Positions 33,387 through 45,336 of a DNA stretch of 64,000 nt are shown in pieces. The translations under genes and the position numbers were made by a program. The notes under the pieces were generated by a model. It did no database searches. It worked only from the letters and a program-made list of their open reading frames with translations, and was not told where the DNA came from. Origin of the DNA: Sordaria brevicollis (lineage: Eukaryota; Ascomycota; Sordariomycetes; Sordariales; Sordariaceae); the NCBI GenBank assembly GCA_033439795.1, contig JAUTDP010000008.1:868001-932000 (forward strand). Reading direction: 5' to 3'. Every line of letters begins with the position of its first letter. Within the stretch, counting starts at the first letter, position 1.

Positions 33387-33979
33387 ATGTTCCTTTGTGA
33401 GAGTGCTTGGTAAGTTGATACCGTTAAATATAAGTCGGTCGTTAGATTATTCCCAACGGAAAGATGATTTTTAGCGTCCCGAACGCGTCGGTCGCGGCGT
33501 CGGCCGCACCATGCGAACCCCGATCGGAACACATCCCCGGATGGGGTATTGTATTCATTTCAACAGCGGTATACCTCTGTTTGGGGACGTTACTTAGTTG
33601 GGTAACGAACTATTCGGCAATGCTCAATGCAGATCGGAATCCCATCACCAAGAAACTCTTCATCTTTGGATTGCTTCTCGTATGGCCATTCGTATCCAAC
33701 TTCCAGGTGCTCTCAGCATTCATGCAAAGGTATCTCATAAAAAATCAGAACGCCGAAAATAATGCCACCAAGACAACGCCACAAGCAACACCTCTAGGAG
33801 CCGCAGCAGCCCTTGAGGACCAACTGGTACAAACAATCCGACAAGCATACTACTTCAAGGTAAGAAAAGTTTTCCTTCCCAGTGATTTCGCAGGCTAATA
33901 TTGGGTTAAGCTGTAGGAGATTGACGCCGGGCATGAAGTGGGCTTAGCCCCAGTCACGGGTTCGTTGTCGGATCGCTGA
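33387..33979 (+). CDS. Small membrane protein, two predicted TM helices
   Basis: Three exons: 33387-33409, 33475-33859 and 33917-33979, about 156 aa. Intron 1 is GTAAGT...TTTTAG. Intron 2 is GTAAGA...GCTAATATTGGGTTAAGCTGTAG, where the branch site decided between two acceptors. The product begins MFLCESACVPNASVAASAAPC. It has a helix at about 28-50 (GWGIVFISTAVYLCLGTLL) and another at about 65-90 (KLFIFGLLLVWPFVSNFQVL), then a polar tail. I recognise no family. Confidence 0.65.
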
Positions 33980-34179
33980 CGGACGTGAGATCGGTGACGC
34001 ATGGACGAGCGTATATGTCGCGCTGGTTTGTTGAGGATTCGATAAACGAAGCTTCTGCACACCTGCATCAAACTTGTTAGACATCAGTTTCAGTGAATCA
34101 CAATTACCCAAATCAGTTTATCAGTCAATCTCTGCCAGTAATGCGCCCCGCTCTGGTGGCAGATAGAAGACGGAACACT

Positions 34180-34330
34180 CACTACACCGTGGCAGGCCAC
34201 TTCCCCTTGGGATCAACGCCCGTGATGTCGCCGTAGAATAAGCACTGGTTTAGGTTCGGCTCGGATATCGCTTCTTCCCCTTTGTTTGTTTTATTCTTTC
34301 TTAAAGGTGACTTTGAGAAGACGTCCTAGA
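34180..34330 (-). pseudogene. Relic of a CVNH-like gene (partial exon 1)
   Basis: Minus-strand reading gives ISEPNLNQCLFYGDITGVDP and then KGKWPATV and a stop, nearly identical to gene 7 (ISELNLNKCLFYGDITGVDP). The start, signal peptide, first cysteines and exons 2-3 are not found nearby. It lies about 0.5 kb beyond the 3' end of gene 7 on the same strand, so it is a decayed tandem duplicate. Confidence 0.8.
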
Positions 34331-34762
34331 CGAATGAGCTTTGGCCGGCCAGAGGAAGGGTAGAAAACGGCGGAGTTCCCTCCCAGACCACGAGAATTCT
34401 CCTGTGACCATCTATACATGTCGACACTTTCATGTATGTACTCACATTGCTTGTTACGCCCCAAGATGTGAATTCAGCGTTGAGATTTTGGCCTGGTGGT
34501 CATCTTGTTGATGGCTGGTATATCCCGAGCTCTATTCATTAAAATCGTCACCACCCTTTCACTTGGTTTATGGTTGGTAATCTTCGCTTGTACTATATGC
34601 GGTCTATTGACATCAAGTGTCTTTTGCTTTTCCTCTCATCCATCAGTTCTAATCTTGCGGTGCCTTTTCATGCTACTACGTGTCCCTTATATTCCCCTCT
34701 GCTTTCCAGCCCTCCACTCCATTTCAACACTAGATGTCTAGGTAGATGTACCCGCCATATCA

Positions 34763-35671
34763 TCAATGACCTGACCAATCAGCACCCGTCCGTCCGAAAC
34801 ACATGAGTTGTCCATTCTGGTTGAAAACCTCGTTGGCTAGTTACATATGGTATTAGCATTTACACGAACAGGTCCAGAAGAAGATGGCGCAGAGCCGGTG
34901 GCGGGTACTCACTAATATACGACGAAGTTTCCTTGACACTCTGATGATCGCCGACCTTGGTCCTGCACATGCAAATGAGGAACATGCCGTCGCCGTATCC
35001 GTTGATATCCTTTGCGTTTTCCACGCGACAGCTTTCGCACGTTTGTTTGTCGCAGAAACTTCCGGGTCTGTATGTCGTTTCATTAGTATTAGCCAGTGAA
35101 TGCCCCAAAGTCAAGACAAATGGAATTCAGTTGCTGCTCCAAGGTGGGTATGGGAGGGAACATCATCATGAAAGCCAACTTATCGTCGCGCCAGCGCCAG
35201 GTAGGTACCTCTACCTTCAGGCATATAAGGGAAAGAAAAAGGAAGTACGAACCTAAACCTCCACCCCTCCACCTTCCCATCCTCCACCACCTTCCCTTGC
35301 TTATCCATCCCATACCAATAAAACAAATTCCCCGAAATGGCGTAAATCACCGAGGGCCACTCCCCGTTGGGATCAACCCCCGTGATGTCGCCGTAGAATA
35401 AACACTTGTTGAGGTTGAGCTCGGATATCTTTTCGTCCTGTTTGTTTCCGGTCTTGCAGGTAGCCTTGAGGAGACAGGTGTTGTCGTCGAAGGAAACGGA
35501 GTGGCAGGTATCCGTGAAGTTGCCGATTTCGCCGGCCATGTAATCGTGTAGGTCGGTTTGGGGGGGAGATAGTTGGGGTGCGGGCGCGGGTGCGGCGGAG
35601 GTGAGGGGGGTGTTTAGGGAGAGGAGGGAGAGGCAGGAGGAGCCTAGACGTAAGAGGAGGGAGCGGTGCAT
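34763..35671 (-). CDS. Secreted CVNH-like protein 7
   Basis: Exons 35671-35253, 35067-34913 and 34836-34763 on the minus strand encode about 215 aa. A signal peptide (MHRSLLLRLGSSCLSLLSLN) and an Ala/Pro-rich linker are followed by FTDTC, NTCLLKATC and ELNLNKCLFYGDITG. Half 2 has FCDKQTCESCRVEN, LICMC and then ITNEVFNQNGQLMCFGRTG. Phases are 2 and 1. Intron 1 is long (185 nt). Intron 2 has a textbook GCTAAT branch before the TAG acceptor. It lies 12.6 kb from gene 6, outside the main array, beside its own relic. It has an extra C-x4-C-x2-C cysteine cluster. Confidence 0.86.
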
Positions 35672-37601
35672 GATGAATTAGATTTGTTGGGGACGCTTCT
35701 TTTTGGGATCTGAGGATATTTTTCTTGGTTGTCTGAGTGATAGATAGAAGAGGGGCGGTGAAAGCGTTTATTTGTCATGACTTGGAGGATCTTAGAAGGG
35801 CGAGGTAGCTGGGTCTTATACCTACCGTGGTTGTCTTTCAATATGCCATAGCTCGACGTGTTATCATGACCAAGACCGGTAACGAATCTCCTCGGTGCTC
35901 TTGCGATGTGTCAGCACGTCCACTTAACCATCGCTTGGTCAATGTATCATATCACCATGGTAAACATTGTAGTCAATGAATGACACGGTGCCAATGTATT
36001 AACGTGATAAGCCCTCGTCAAGACCAACCTCGCTCGCTCACACACACCGAGTTCGCACTTCAGATGATCAGGATACGTGGGTCACTTGTATTATCGCGAG
36101 CATGAAAGGGGTCATTCATCACCTTATCAAATATATCATCGTCATCATTTACTTCCAACCCTCAACCCTCACTTCGACCTGTCGCATACCTTCCAACTTT
36201 CTCCTCCACGCCCTACCCATTTACAGATCTTCCACCAGCAACCTACCCACCACAACCCACCAACGCAATACATATACCAAACTTTTCACCCCCTCTTTCA
36301 CCAAACTTCCAAAGGGGCCGACCAAAAATAGTCAAGCGAAGAAGAAGAAGAAGAAGAAGAAGAAGAAGAAGAAGAAGAAGAAGAAGAAGAAGAAGAAGAA
36401 GAAGAAGAAGAAGAAGAAGAAGAAGAAGAAGAAGAAGAAGAAGAAGAAGAAGAAGAAGAAGAAGAAGAAGAAGAAGAAGGAAGACATGGAAATAGAAAGT
36501 TCGGTTATTAAAACCACAATATCCATTGCCTAAAATAGAAGCCGGAGCAGTGGCCGTACAACGTAGTGCATTCTCATGTGAAACCGACAGAACACGCCTT
36601 GGACACTACGATTTGAGATCTTTCCACGGAGGGCAACCATATACTTTTTACCCTGATGTGTGCAATGGAGACACCCAAGATGTCGGGTATATATAACAAT
36701 TTGGATTGCACAATGCACATACCCTCTAGTGATACACATCGTGGTAAACAAGAGGCTAAAGTTGAGAGGCACAGCTCTGTTGACATACCAAATGGAGACT
36801 GTCGATCTTAGGTCTCCCTCCAGTAACTAGCGGTAACTAGACCCCGCTGTAATTATAGCGGTTTCAGCACCACTCGGTATACCTCATAGTAACAACCCAA
36901 GCCTCGACGTTGGTCGCAGACTCGTCGCTGGTCGGTACCTACCGGCCGGGCCATTTGTGCCCGTCTAGTAATAATCGTGTAGGCTGTCAGGTAGAAGTTG
37001 TCACGGTGTTTGCGAATGCGTTAAGCCGTTGACGCGGAAACCTGAAAGTGGTGGGCTGGAATCGAGCACATGCTGGATCAAACAAGCCAACACATCCTTA
37101 TCTGGCACTTTCGATGGATGGAAGTTCTACGAGCATTACCAGCTATCACGGTTATCACTTGAACACGACACGGTAAGTTTGGGAATGGTTGTTGACAGAA
37201 GAGTGTGGTTGCTTCTTTCTCATAAACGATTTTTAGGCTTCAAATATGGCCGCTTCCCTCACAGAGGACCACGGACCACCTTCATGTCCACCACTTGTTT
37301 CCTTTCATTTCCTCCAATGTCCGGCTATGTCCTCCCATCATCGTTGTTCGACTGGCTCGCGAGCCATGTCCCGTTCCTATATCACACACACATCGAAAGC
37401 AAATAAATGTAGCCGCAATATTGCTTCATGTACAGATAGAAGCGAAAAAAAGCTTTCCCAAAGCAAAACGCCGAAATTGAGACATGAAACATCGTTAAAT
37501 CCGCCCGTCCTCGTTCATGGGCAGACATATGCCCACTTTGACCTCATGGTTGTTGGGTCTAGTAAGCTTGAAAACCCAGGCGAGTACCACGTGCCCGAGC
37601 G
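35672..37601. other. Intergenic region with an AAG microsatellite
   Basis: No gene recognised. It contains the trinucleotide tract listed separately. Confidence 0.5.
36338..36480 (+). repeat. (AAG)n trinucleotide microsatellite
   Basis: About 47 uninterrupted GAA/AAG units, purine-only on the plus strand. The poly-Lys and poly-Phe frames it creates are artefacts. Confidence 0.97.
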
Positions 37602-39294
37602 CTAACGTGGAAAGTTGAGACCGGCTGGATCTATACCTATCTCATCGTTGAAATCATCAACGTCGTTTGAGTCCTCGCCTAGTTGTTGTGCCCATGTTGA
37701 GGTTGTGAACATGCTTTGAGACTGTGATGTTGAAGAAGAGGCCATCCCGACTGAGCCCGCTATACTGCTGCTGTCCATGTTGATCTGGGCAGGTGCTATC
37801 GTCTGGGACATGGCGCTGATCTTCTTTTCGTACTGGCCGAGTACATTTGCCATTTCTGGTAATCCCAAAAGTTCAACGATGAGAGCTTTGCAGTTCTCGT
37901 TGTCTTGTATTTGAGCGCGCATGTTGGCCTCTAATTGCAGAATGGTGCGGTGTTGCTCCTTGCACTTTTCTTCCAAGTCGTTGATGTAGTCTGGTTAGAG
38001 TCAGTGAGCATGTGCATCACAACAACAGAATCGATCAAGATAAACCTACCCTTCTTACGAGCACGGAAATTGCGAGCCGATACTTTGTTGCGAAGTTGAC
38101 GTCTTTGTGCTGAAGTCATTCCCTTGGCCTCCTCGCCCTTGAGCACCCGCTCATCCTCGTCGAGGTCGTCTTCATCCCTGTGCTTCCCTCGTTTGCTGAG
38201 CTTGGGGAACTCGCACGGCCTGTCCTCAACGATAACGGGCATGGTCTTCATGTTGTTGACTAATTGCTGGATCCTGCTGCGCTTGTCGACGCGATGGTAC
38301 TGATCGGTCTGTCGATGGGTGATGGAAAGGTACTTGTCCTTCTGGCTTAATTGGTTTGATGGCTGTCTGTTGGTGGGACCAAAGTTGCGACCGGGACCAG
38401 AGCCGGGGCCGGGAATGCGATGCGGACGGGGCGCAATCGGGGTGGTCGTCGCCGACGCAGGCGTATTCCAGCCGTTGACGGGTTGCTGGGGGATGGTAAA
38501 GGGAGTGGGGATGGTGAAGTTGATGGAGTTGATGGAACTGTCCCCTGCTGCCCAGTCGAAGTCGAAGTTGGGACCCGAGTGTTGGATGGAGTCAAGATAG
38601 GTGGGCCCGTTTCCCGTTGGCTGCGATTCCAAGACCTGCGATTGCGTAACAAGCGATGGTTGGGTTGGGAAGTTTGCCGTCAGTCGCTTGGTGTTTTCGA
38701 GGGCGCTGTTGTTGAAGGGGATGTTCAGGTTGTTCGCATGCTGCCCGATGGCAAAGCTGTTTGTTGTTGTGTCGAAGCCCAGGCCGGCGAGCAGCAGGTC
38801 GGAATGGTAGGGCGACTGGTCCCAAGCGCTTCCGGGTTGGTTTGTGTCCAGGAAAAGTTCGCTGGGATTGACAGTCTTGTTTGCAGAAGTGGTGACGTTC
38901 ATATCGGACTGGCCCGCGATGGGGTCACGGTCGATGGTTGCTGTTGAGATTGAAACCGTCGGCGGCTTGTTGTTGTTGTTGCTGGCCAGGTGCAGAGGGT
39001 GTGCAGAGCTAATGCTGATGCTGATGCTGATTGATGAGATGGAAGTGGAAAAGAAGGAACGGGCGGATCGTCTGCGGCGGCGGGGGAACTGTCGGTGTTT
39101 TGGCCCAAATTCAGTTTGAGTTCAGAAGGAAGGAAGGAAGCGAACAGCATTAGCAGGTAGGAATGGCAGGGGCACTGGTTAGTGGCTGGGCTTACCATGC
39201 CTGCTGGGGGGAGACGGGCTTGGGGATTGGCGTATGACCGTGCTGCTCCGTGGGTGGACTGCCCCATCATCTGGTTGGGCGTATGAGAATCCAT
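37602..39294 (-). CDS. bZIP transcription factor
   Basis: Proposed exons 39294-39196, 39088-38050 and 37990-37602, about 508 aa. The intron between basic region and zipper (GTAGGT...CTCTAACCAG) is certain by frame and homology: it joins QRRQLRNKVSARNFRARKK to DYINDLEEKC. The first intron is less certain; the phase-0 join at a GACAG acceptor keeps the frame open. The basic region lies at about 361-379 with the N-x7-R core (NKVSARNFR), and a leucine zipper follows. The N-terminal part is rich in Asn, Thr, Pro and Gly, as in activation regions. It binds DNA as a dimer in the nucleus; the target is unknown. It resembles uncharacterised fungal bZIPs, so I give no symbol. Confidence 0.85.
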
Positions 39295-42200
39295 ACCTCC
39301 GGCTGTCTTGAAAAGAGAGGGGGTCGCTTAACACCATCTGGCGGCATCGTCACCCGTTTCTGATAGCGCAATACGGACTTGGTCGACCGGGGTCTTTCCG
39401 GATTGGGCGTGCTGATGCACCACCACCGTCCGGGACGCGTAATACAGTTGCCTAGGGTTGGAGGGTAGGTTTGTAATCGTGAGATAAAATCAAAAAGTAA
39501 AAAGGCCAGCGCTGTATTGACGTGAGCAAAGTTGGACAAGACTTTTGCGAACTTTGGAAACAAAAATGTTTTGGGGTAAAGAGTTGAAAAGCAGCATCAT
39601 GTAAAGGCAAGTACACGTGTACCTAGATTGGAAGTGTAGGTATTGAGGCAGGTACCGACCAAAGCCAATGCCCGCTTACCTAGGTATATAATACATGCCT
39701 ATGGAGGTACAATTAGTTGCGAAGAACTTCCCCGAAAGTAAAAGATGGCATTTTCTCTTAACTCCGAAGCTACCCAAAACCCATCGAGTCTTACATACAT
39801 CCAGGCATCGTCGTCAAGTCTCGGCAACTCAAGGCTGCCATCAAATGCCCATTGCCCGAGCGATCGAGGAGTGAAAGACTACTCGACACTTGCGTTCACA
39901 ATGACCAATGACGAAGGTGAGGCCTCCCAGGGACGGGCAGCTTAGTTCATGGTTGTCCACTTGTGTAAGTCTATATACTTAATTCAATATCCTATAAGAT
40001 CTCCTCAAACCTCAGCCTTAACAGCATCAACGCCGATTCAGATTGGCTCAACCAACTTGAAAAGAACACTTCCACGTACCTACTTGGCAGCACATCTTAT
40101 TGCCATCGATCTCCCGAACTCTCCCGTCTCTATAAATGTGCCTTAACTCTACGTGCAAAGCCATCTTGACCCAGCTGAACGGTGGGCCCTTGGTCGACCC
40201 GGCAATCTCGACTGCGCCTCTATGACAGCCCAGGGCTTCCGAATCGATACGCGGATTTTGAACAGCCTAGGCTTCCTATACCTACCCAAACCACAGACCT
40301 TACCCAGATAACAACCAGTTCACTCGTTGCACATAGTCGATGTGATGAACTCAAAAAGAAGCTTCGATATGAAGCTAAGGTAGGTACACCACGGAGAGCC
40401 GGGGGAAGTGGACCCTTCTAGATCGCCGAGTGTGTCCCCGTTTCAGATCCAATGGCTTCCATTTCTAACGGCCCGTTTGACCGTTTCCCCCCGCACCCGG
40501 GGCGTCCACCGTCCGGGGGCCATGGAACCCGTCGGTGGGTTCGAATCCGCCGGCTCCGCATCAGTCGGACAATATCGGCGCCTTAGTTGTCCGTTTTGCT
40601 TCTTCGTCCGTGGAAGTTCGTATCACAGTGACATGTTATTTTTAGGAAAGCTTGTCCACTCGGCAACCAGATAAAGTTCAACGCCTTTGGTGATTGTGAG
40701 GCGTCTCCCGAAACACTAATCACATCTAGCACGGCAGTTTAAGAGATTGACACAAGTGGCATGAGTGGCTCGTAGATCTTACAATGCAGTGGCTGTGCTT
40801 CACAACGGTTAGGCTGTTTCGTGACTTGGGGTATCAAATCCGCGGATTGCTAGGGCAACCCCGGGTTTTCATTCTCAAGTCATTTCTTTCGACGGAAAGT
40901 GGGAATCTGGGATTGTCTTGAGACTTGGCAGAGCACATAGACAAAATGCGACCTGGATAAGAGATGACACAGCAACGGCCTTCACGTTTCGTAATTCTCT
41001 TATGGTTTTGTAGATGGTCATGATCAGCGTTTCTTGTTTCATGGACTTTGGGAGTCTCCTAGGCTTTGACTTGATAAAGGGCCAGAACAAACGCCCGATC
41101 GTATGTTGGCGAAAGTCGGAACTCGAGGTTCGTTCGGTCTTCTTTGGTGATGACCGAGTGCAGCGTGTAAGGGGACATGCATGTGCTCGATTCTGCTTCG
41201 TTACAAGTCGCTCGGATTCGCTTCAAGTCTGGAGAGCCACAACTGCAAGTCTACTTAGTACATGAATTTTGATTCATGGAGTCTCCTGGTTTCAAACTGA
41301 CATTAAGCATGTGCGTAATACATTGGTGGTGGTTATCTAGAATTCAAATTGGTGATGGCTTCGGAGTTACGAGCGTTCTACGAGGGTTAGGGTAGCGGAT
41401 GTCGATGTCAGATGTGAACGGAACGCCTCCTGGTCTTGCTTGGCTTCACGTGCATCTTATCTTATCTGTTTGGTCCACAATTAGCCGCCTTGGCAACTTT
41501 CGTCAGCGGCTGCACGGGCCACCCCCTCACTGGTCCCCTGAAGCGAGTCCCTGACAGGATCGAGAACATCAAGATGAACTCCAACAAGTCTCCAACATCA
41601 GGAACGAGACGATAGAGTGGTGCCAGGAGCCTTGGTGTTGTGGAAGCAGTCGTGGTTGTTTTAAATTTCGTTGATGGCCTTGCCCAGAAACGAAGTCGTA
41701 CAGGAGTGTGTGACCATATCGTAAGCTTCCAAAAGGTGCAGTAAGCTTCTGGCGTAGGCTGATAAAGAAGAGAAGATGGGGGAACGTGTCCTTTTTGCTG
41801 TCAACATGGGATGGAAATGTGAAAGTCATCCAAGTTGAACCAACAGCACACAGCGAGAGAAGGGAGTGCCCAGCGCCGCGGGCCCCGAATGTTGAGAAAG
41901 ACAGCGCCGCTAGAGAGCCCGAATCGGGGAATTGGGGTCCGTCAGACAAGCTGTAACAACCAATGATGGGACGACCCTGAAACTGTTGAAGTTGTCACCA
42001 ACAAGTTGCAACAGCATGTGCTGGATGGCGAATTTGCGAGGCTCGGAACGCCTGCGTTGTAACGGAGGTGCCACCGCTCCGGTGCTTTGGGTGCTTCTGG
42101 TTTGTCTGGGCAATGGACATTTCCAGCCTTGGCCCTTTTTTTGCCGGCGGCCGATTGAAAGTCCAGAGTGTCCATCCCGCAGGCCGCAGGTCGCAGCTGC

Positions 42201-42438
42201 TTGCTAGTGCTAGAGGTGGTTAAATAAAATCTGTCGCGATCCATCATCACCTCCTTCCTCCCGTGCTTGCTCCGTCTCTTTGCCAACGCAATCCACCAAG
42301 TCTCCCGCCCACCGCCAGTTGCGCATTATTCTTCCCGTTGGTTCTCTTGTTGTCGACAACACCACCACGTCGTCAACTCTATCACTTTTAGTTATACTCT
42401 TTTCTAATCTCCCCGCCACGCGGTAAAGCATATTCACA
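39295..42438. other. Long intergenic region between bZIP and pho88 (divergent)
   Basis: 3.1 kb with no recognised gene. It is a shared upstream region for two divergent genes. Several TACCTAGGT-like palindromic words occur (for example near 39678 and 39622). Frames at 40408-40674 and 41569-41949 have no domain or splice support. Confidence 0.5.
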
Positions 42439-43195
42439 ATGGGTCTCTCCCCGCAAATGTAAGAAGAAGAAGCATCACCGCCTGCCGAACGCGAGAAACA
42501 CCTTGCCGCCGCCGCTTCCTCGACAGCATCGCGAGCCAGGACGGGATTCCAGATGCTAACATGAGTACAATAGCACGAACCTGGTCATCATCCTTGGTAT
42601 GATGCAGGTCGCCAAGAAGATTCCCTTTGAGGATCCCAATGTTCTCAACCTCTGCCGCGCTCTTTACGCGCTCAGCAACGTCATCATCCTCAGCATCCAC
42701 CTCTACATCATGAACACCATCAACAGGAAGAAGGGTATGTCACAGTCGCTCTTCCCTGGGCCAAACGGATCCGCAGCCAGCTAACAATGTCTTCCAACAG
42801 ACCTCACCACTCTCAAGTACGTCGAGCCTGCGCCGATGGGCTCTACCGAGGAGGGCAAGCTCGTCACCACCACCATCCACGCCTACGACCTCGCCCAGGC
42901 CAAGCAGCTCCTCCGCTCCCAGATGATGGGCGTCTTTATGATGGGCGTCATGCATCTCTACTTCAAGTACACCAACCCCCTCCTCATCCAGTCCATCATC
43001 CCCCTCAAGGGCGCCTTCGAGTCCAACCTTGCCAAGATCCACATCTTCGGCCAGCCCGCCAGCGGCGACCTCAAGCGTCCCTTCAAGCAGGCTGCTGGCC
43101 TCATGGCCGGTCTCCAGGGTGGCGCTGCTCAGAGCGACAAGAAGGCTGTTGAGGCTGCCGAGCGTGCTGGCCGCGGCGGTGCCAAGGAGGAGTAA
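42439..43195 (+). CDS. pho88: Pho88/Snd3 ER membrane protein
   Basis: Exons 42439-42458, 42574-42734 and 42801-43195, 191 aa. It starts MGLSPQITNLVIILGMMQVAKKIPFEDP, continues LYALSNVIILSIHLY and, after intron 2, DLTTLKYVEP ... TTIHAYDL, then MMGVFMMGVMHLYFKYTNPLLIQSI and FGQPASGDLKRPFK. These blocks and the length match yeast Pho88 (also Snd3), an ER membrane protein of the SRP-independent targeting pathway, first described through phosphate uptake. The first exon has only 20 nt. Two to three hydrophobic segments are visible. The protein ends in the acidic/basic tail (AERAGRGGAKEE) typical of orthologues. Confidence 0.95.
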
Positions 43196-43911
43196 GCGAA
43201 TCCATAACGGTGATATGGAATGCTGCTGCTGCACGGTGCAGGAAAAACTACAAAAAGGAAAAAGGGAAACTGGTTATACACGATACCGTGCCGGCTACTA
43301 CGAAACTATCTGGACGGGTAATACTTTGTACCATCATGGCTTTTTGTTAAAGCATTTGGCAATTTACGTATAGACAAACATCCTTTGGCTAGACGGATGG
43401 ATGGGCGGTGGTTAATGGGAACCAAGCAAGTCAAGTCCGATGGCGGAATAAGCGAGGCGGGTCAGTTCAGTCAGCCCACTCCGCTTAGGAAGCCTGGGCT
43501 ACTTTGCCAGGACAAGATCAGGTAGTATAAACAATACACTACTATCTGGATTTGGCATACCAATTGCTAACTATCAGCGTTCGTGTGGTTGTGGAATGTT
43601 TTTCTTTGTCGAGGCTTGTCGCCATTGCCGAGGATGTGGCAACTACTTAACACTCTTTGCGGCGGGTATGAAACGAGGCGGCGAGCACCGGCTTGGTTGG
43701 CTGATGCCTGCCGAATTGGACCAAACAGCGTCATCGAGGGGTCGATGCACGGCATTTGCTTTTGCGACACAGCACTTTCCGTGAATGCAATCATCCTTCA
43801 ACCATTTTCTTTTGGTTTGTTCAAGATACACTCTGAGTTTCTAAACTAGTACTGGCGTCCATTTCGCGATCATCGGAATTCGACACTGCGCCATAACTCG
43901 TATCTCCCACA
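43196..43911. other. Intergenic region, pho88 to rad14
   Basis: No gene seen. Confidence 0.5.
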
Positions 43912-45336
43912 ATGTCAGAACGGGCGTCCACTCCTCCAGCTCGAGCGACGCGATCGACGCGATCAACAACTACAGCAGCACGTCCACCATCACCACCAAC
44001 TCCCGCTGCCGAAACTCGTCGTATAGTAAGCTGACTCCATCACACCCAATTCACAACCATCGCACCCGATCACTAACCAATTCTTCCCCACTCACTAGGA
44101 AGAATCCCGTCTCCGCGTTAAAGACCAGCGCACCCAACTCGAAGCCGGCCACCGCGCCGCCGGCATCCCTCTCCCTTCCGACTCTCTCCCACGCACCACC
44201 TCGGGCATCGCTGCCACCGATGACATCCAGCTAGCCGGCGCGGCCGGTCGGGCAGCCGGTCGCAAGCGGCCCTTTACATCGATCTCGCGAAATGACATAC
44301 CGGCTAGTAACCGGGATGCACGCACATCGACAACAACAGGGTCAACAGCAGGAGGAAGCAGTAGCAACAATGGCGGCAACGAGTCGGGCGATCTGCGCCC
44401 CATCTCCAAGAAATTTACCAAATACGTCGACTACAACTTCAGCGCCATGACCGACACCAAAGGCGGGTTTTTGTCGATCGAAGACGACCCGTTCAACAAA
44501 CACCTATCAGCACCCACCAAACCCGGACAGCCAGAGGCCGAGCAAAAGCCGGCGCACATGACGGCCGCCGAATGGGAACGGATGCAACTGATACGCAACT
44601 TGCAACGAAACAAAGCCGGGCCTTATGAGCCGGGTATCAGCGTGCTCGCGGACGATAAGACGCGGGAAAAGAAAAAGTGCAGGGAGTGCGGGAGTCTGGA
44701 AATAGACTTTGTCTGGGAAGAAACGTTTGGATGCGCGGTGTGTGGCAAGTGTAAGGAGCGGTATCCGGAAAAGTACAGTCTTTTGACCAAGACGGAGGCG
44801 AAGGAGGATTATTTGCTGACTGATCGTGAGTTTTTCCTTCCCTTTTTTTTTCACTGTTGGAGAAAATGGTTGCTAATAGTGATATGGTTGTAGCTGAGTT
44901 GAAAGACCCCGAACTCCTCCCCCACCTCTCCAAACCGAACCCGCACAAATCGCACTGGCACGACATGATGCTCTTTCTGCGGTACCAAGTTGAAGAATAT
45001 GCCTTCAACGAGAAATGGGGGTCTGCCGAGGCTTTAGATGCAGAATTTGAGAAGCGCGAGCAGGATAAGAAACGAAGAAAGGAAGCCAAGTTTAAGGAGA
45101 AGTTGTTGGACCTTAAAAGAAAGACGAGGACGGAGGCGTTCAGGAGGAATACAGGCAAACTTGGAGGCGGTGGTGATGGAATAACGGGAGGAGGGAAAGC
45201 GAAGAAGTTTGGTGATGCAATAAACAATGGTGGGAAACATGTGCATGAATGGGGAAGGACGGTTGAGAATGAGGAGGGGATGACGGTCAAGACGTGTACG
45301 ACGTGTGGGATGGAGGTTGAGGAGTTGGAGTTTTAG
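43912..45336 (+). CDS. rad14: DNA repair protein Rad14/XPA
   Basis: Exons 43912-44025, 44099-44825 and 44894-45336, about 427 aa. The core has the XPA zinc finger CRECG...CGKC with spacing C-x2-C-x17-C-x2-C, followed by KERYPEKYSLLTKTEAKEDYLLTD, then ELKDPELLPHL and KPNPHKSHWHDMMLFLRYQVEEYAF, all diagnostic of XPA. The C-terminus ends in a CTTCG motif and acidic tail. XPA/Rad14 verifies helix-distorting lesions in nucleotide excision repair and recruits the ERCC1-XPF type nuclease. The N-terminus is low-complexity Thr/Pro/Arg-rich. Intron 1 has an ACTAAC branch site. In Neurospora I believe this is the mus-43 locus, but that is from memory. Confidence 0.94.

Noticed and set aside
36102..36533. 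Open frame with a long poly-lysine run
   Set aside because: Created by the (AAG)n microsatellite; no start context, domain or splice support.
40410..40560. tRNA-like B box (GGTTCGAATCC) with faint tRNA-Ser-like words upstream
   Set aside because: T-stem and acceptor stem do not pair and no anticodon arm forms.
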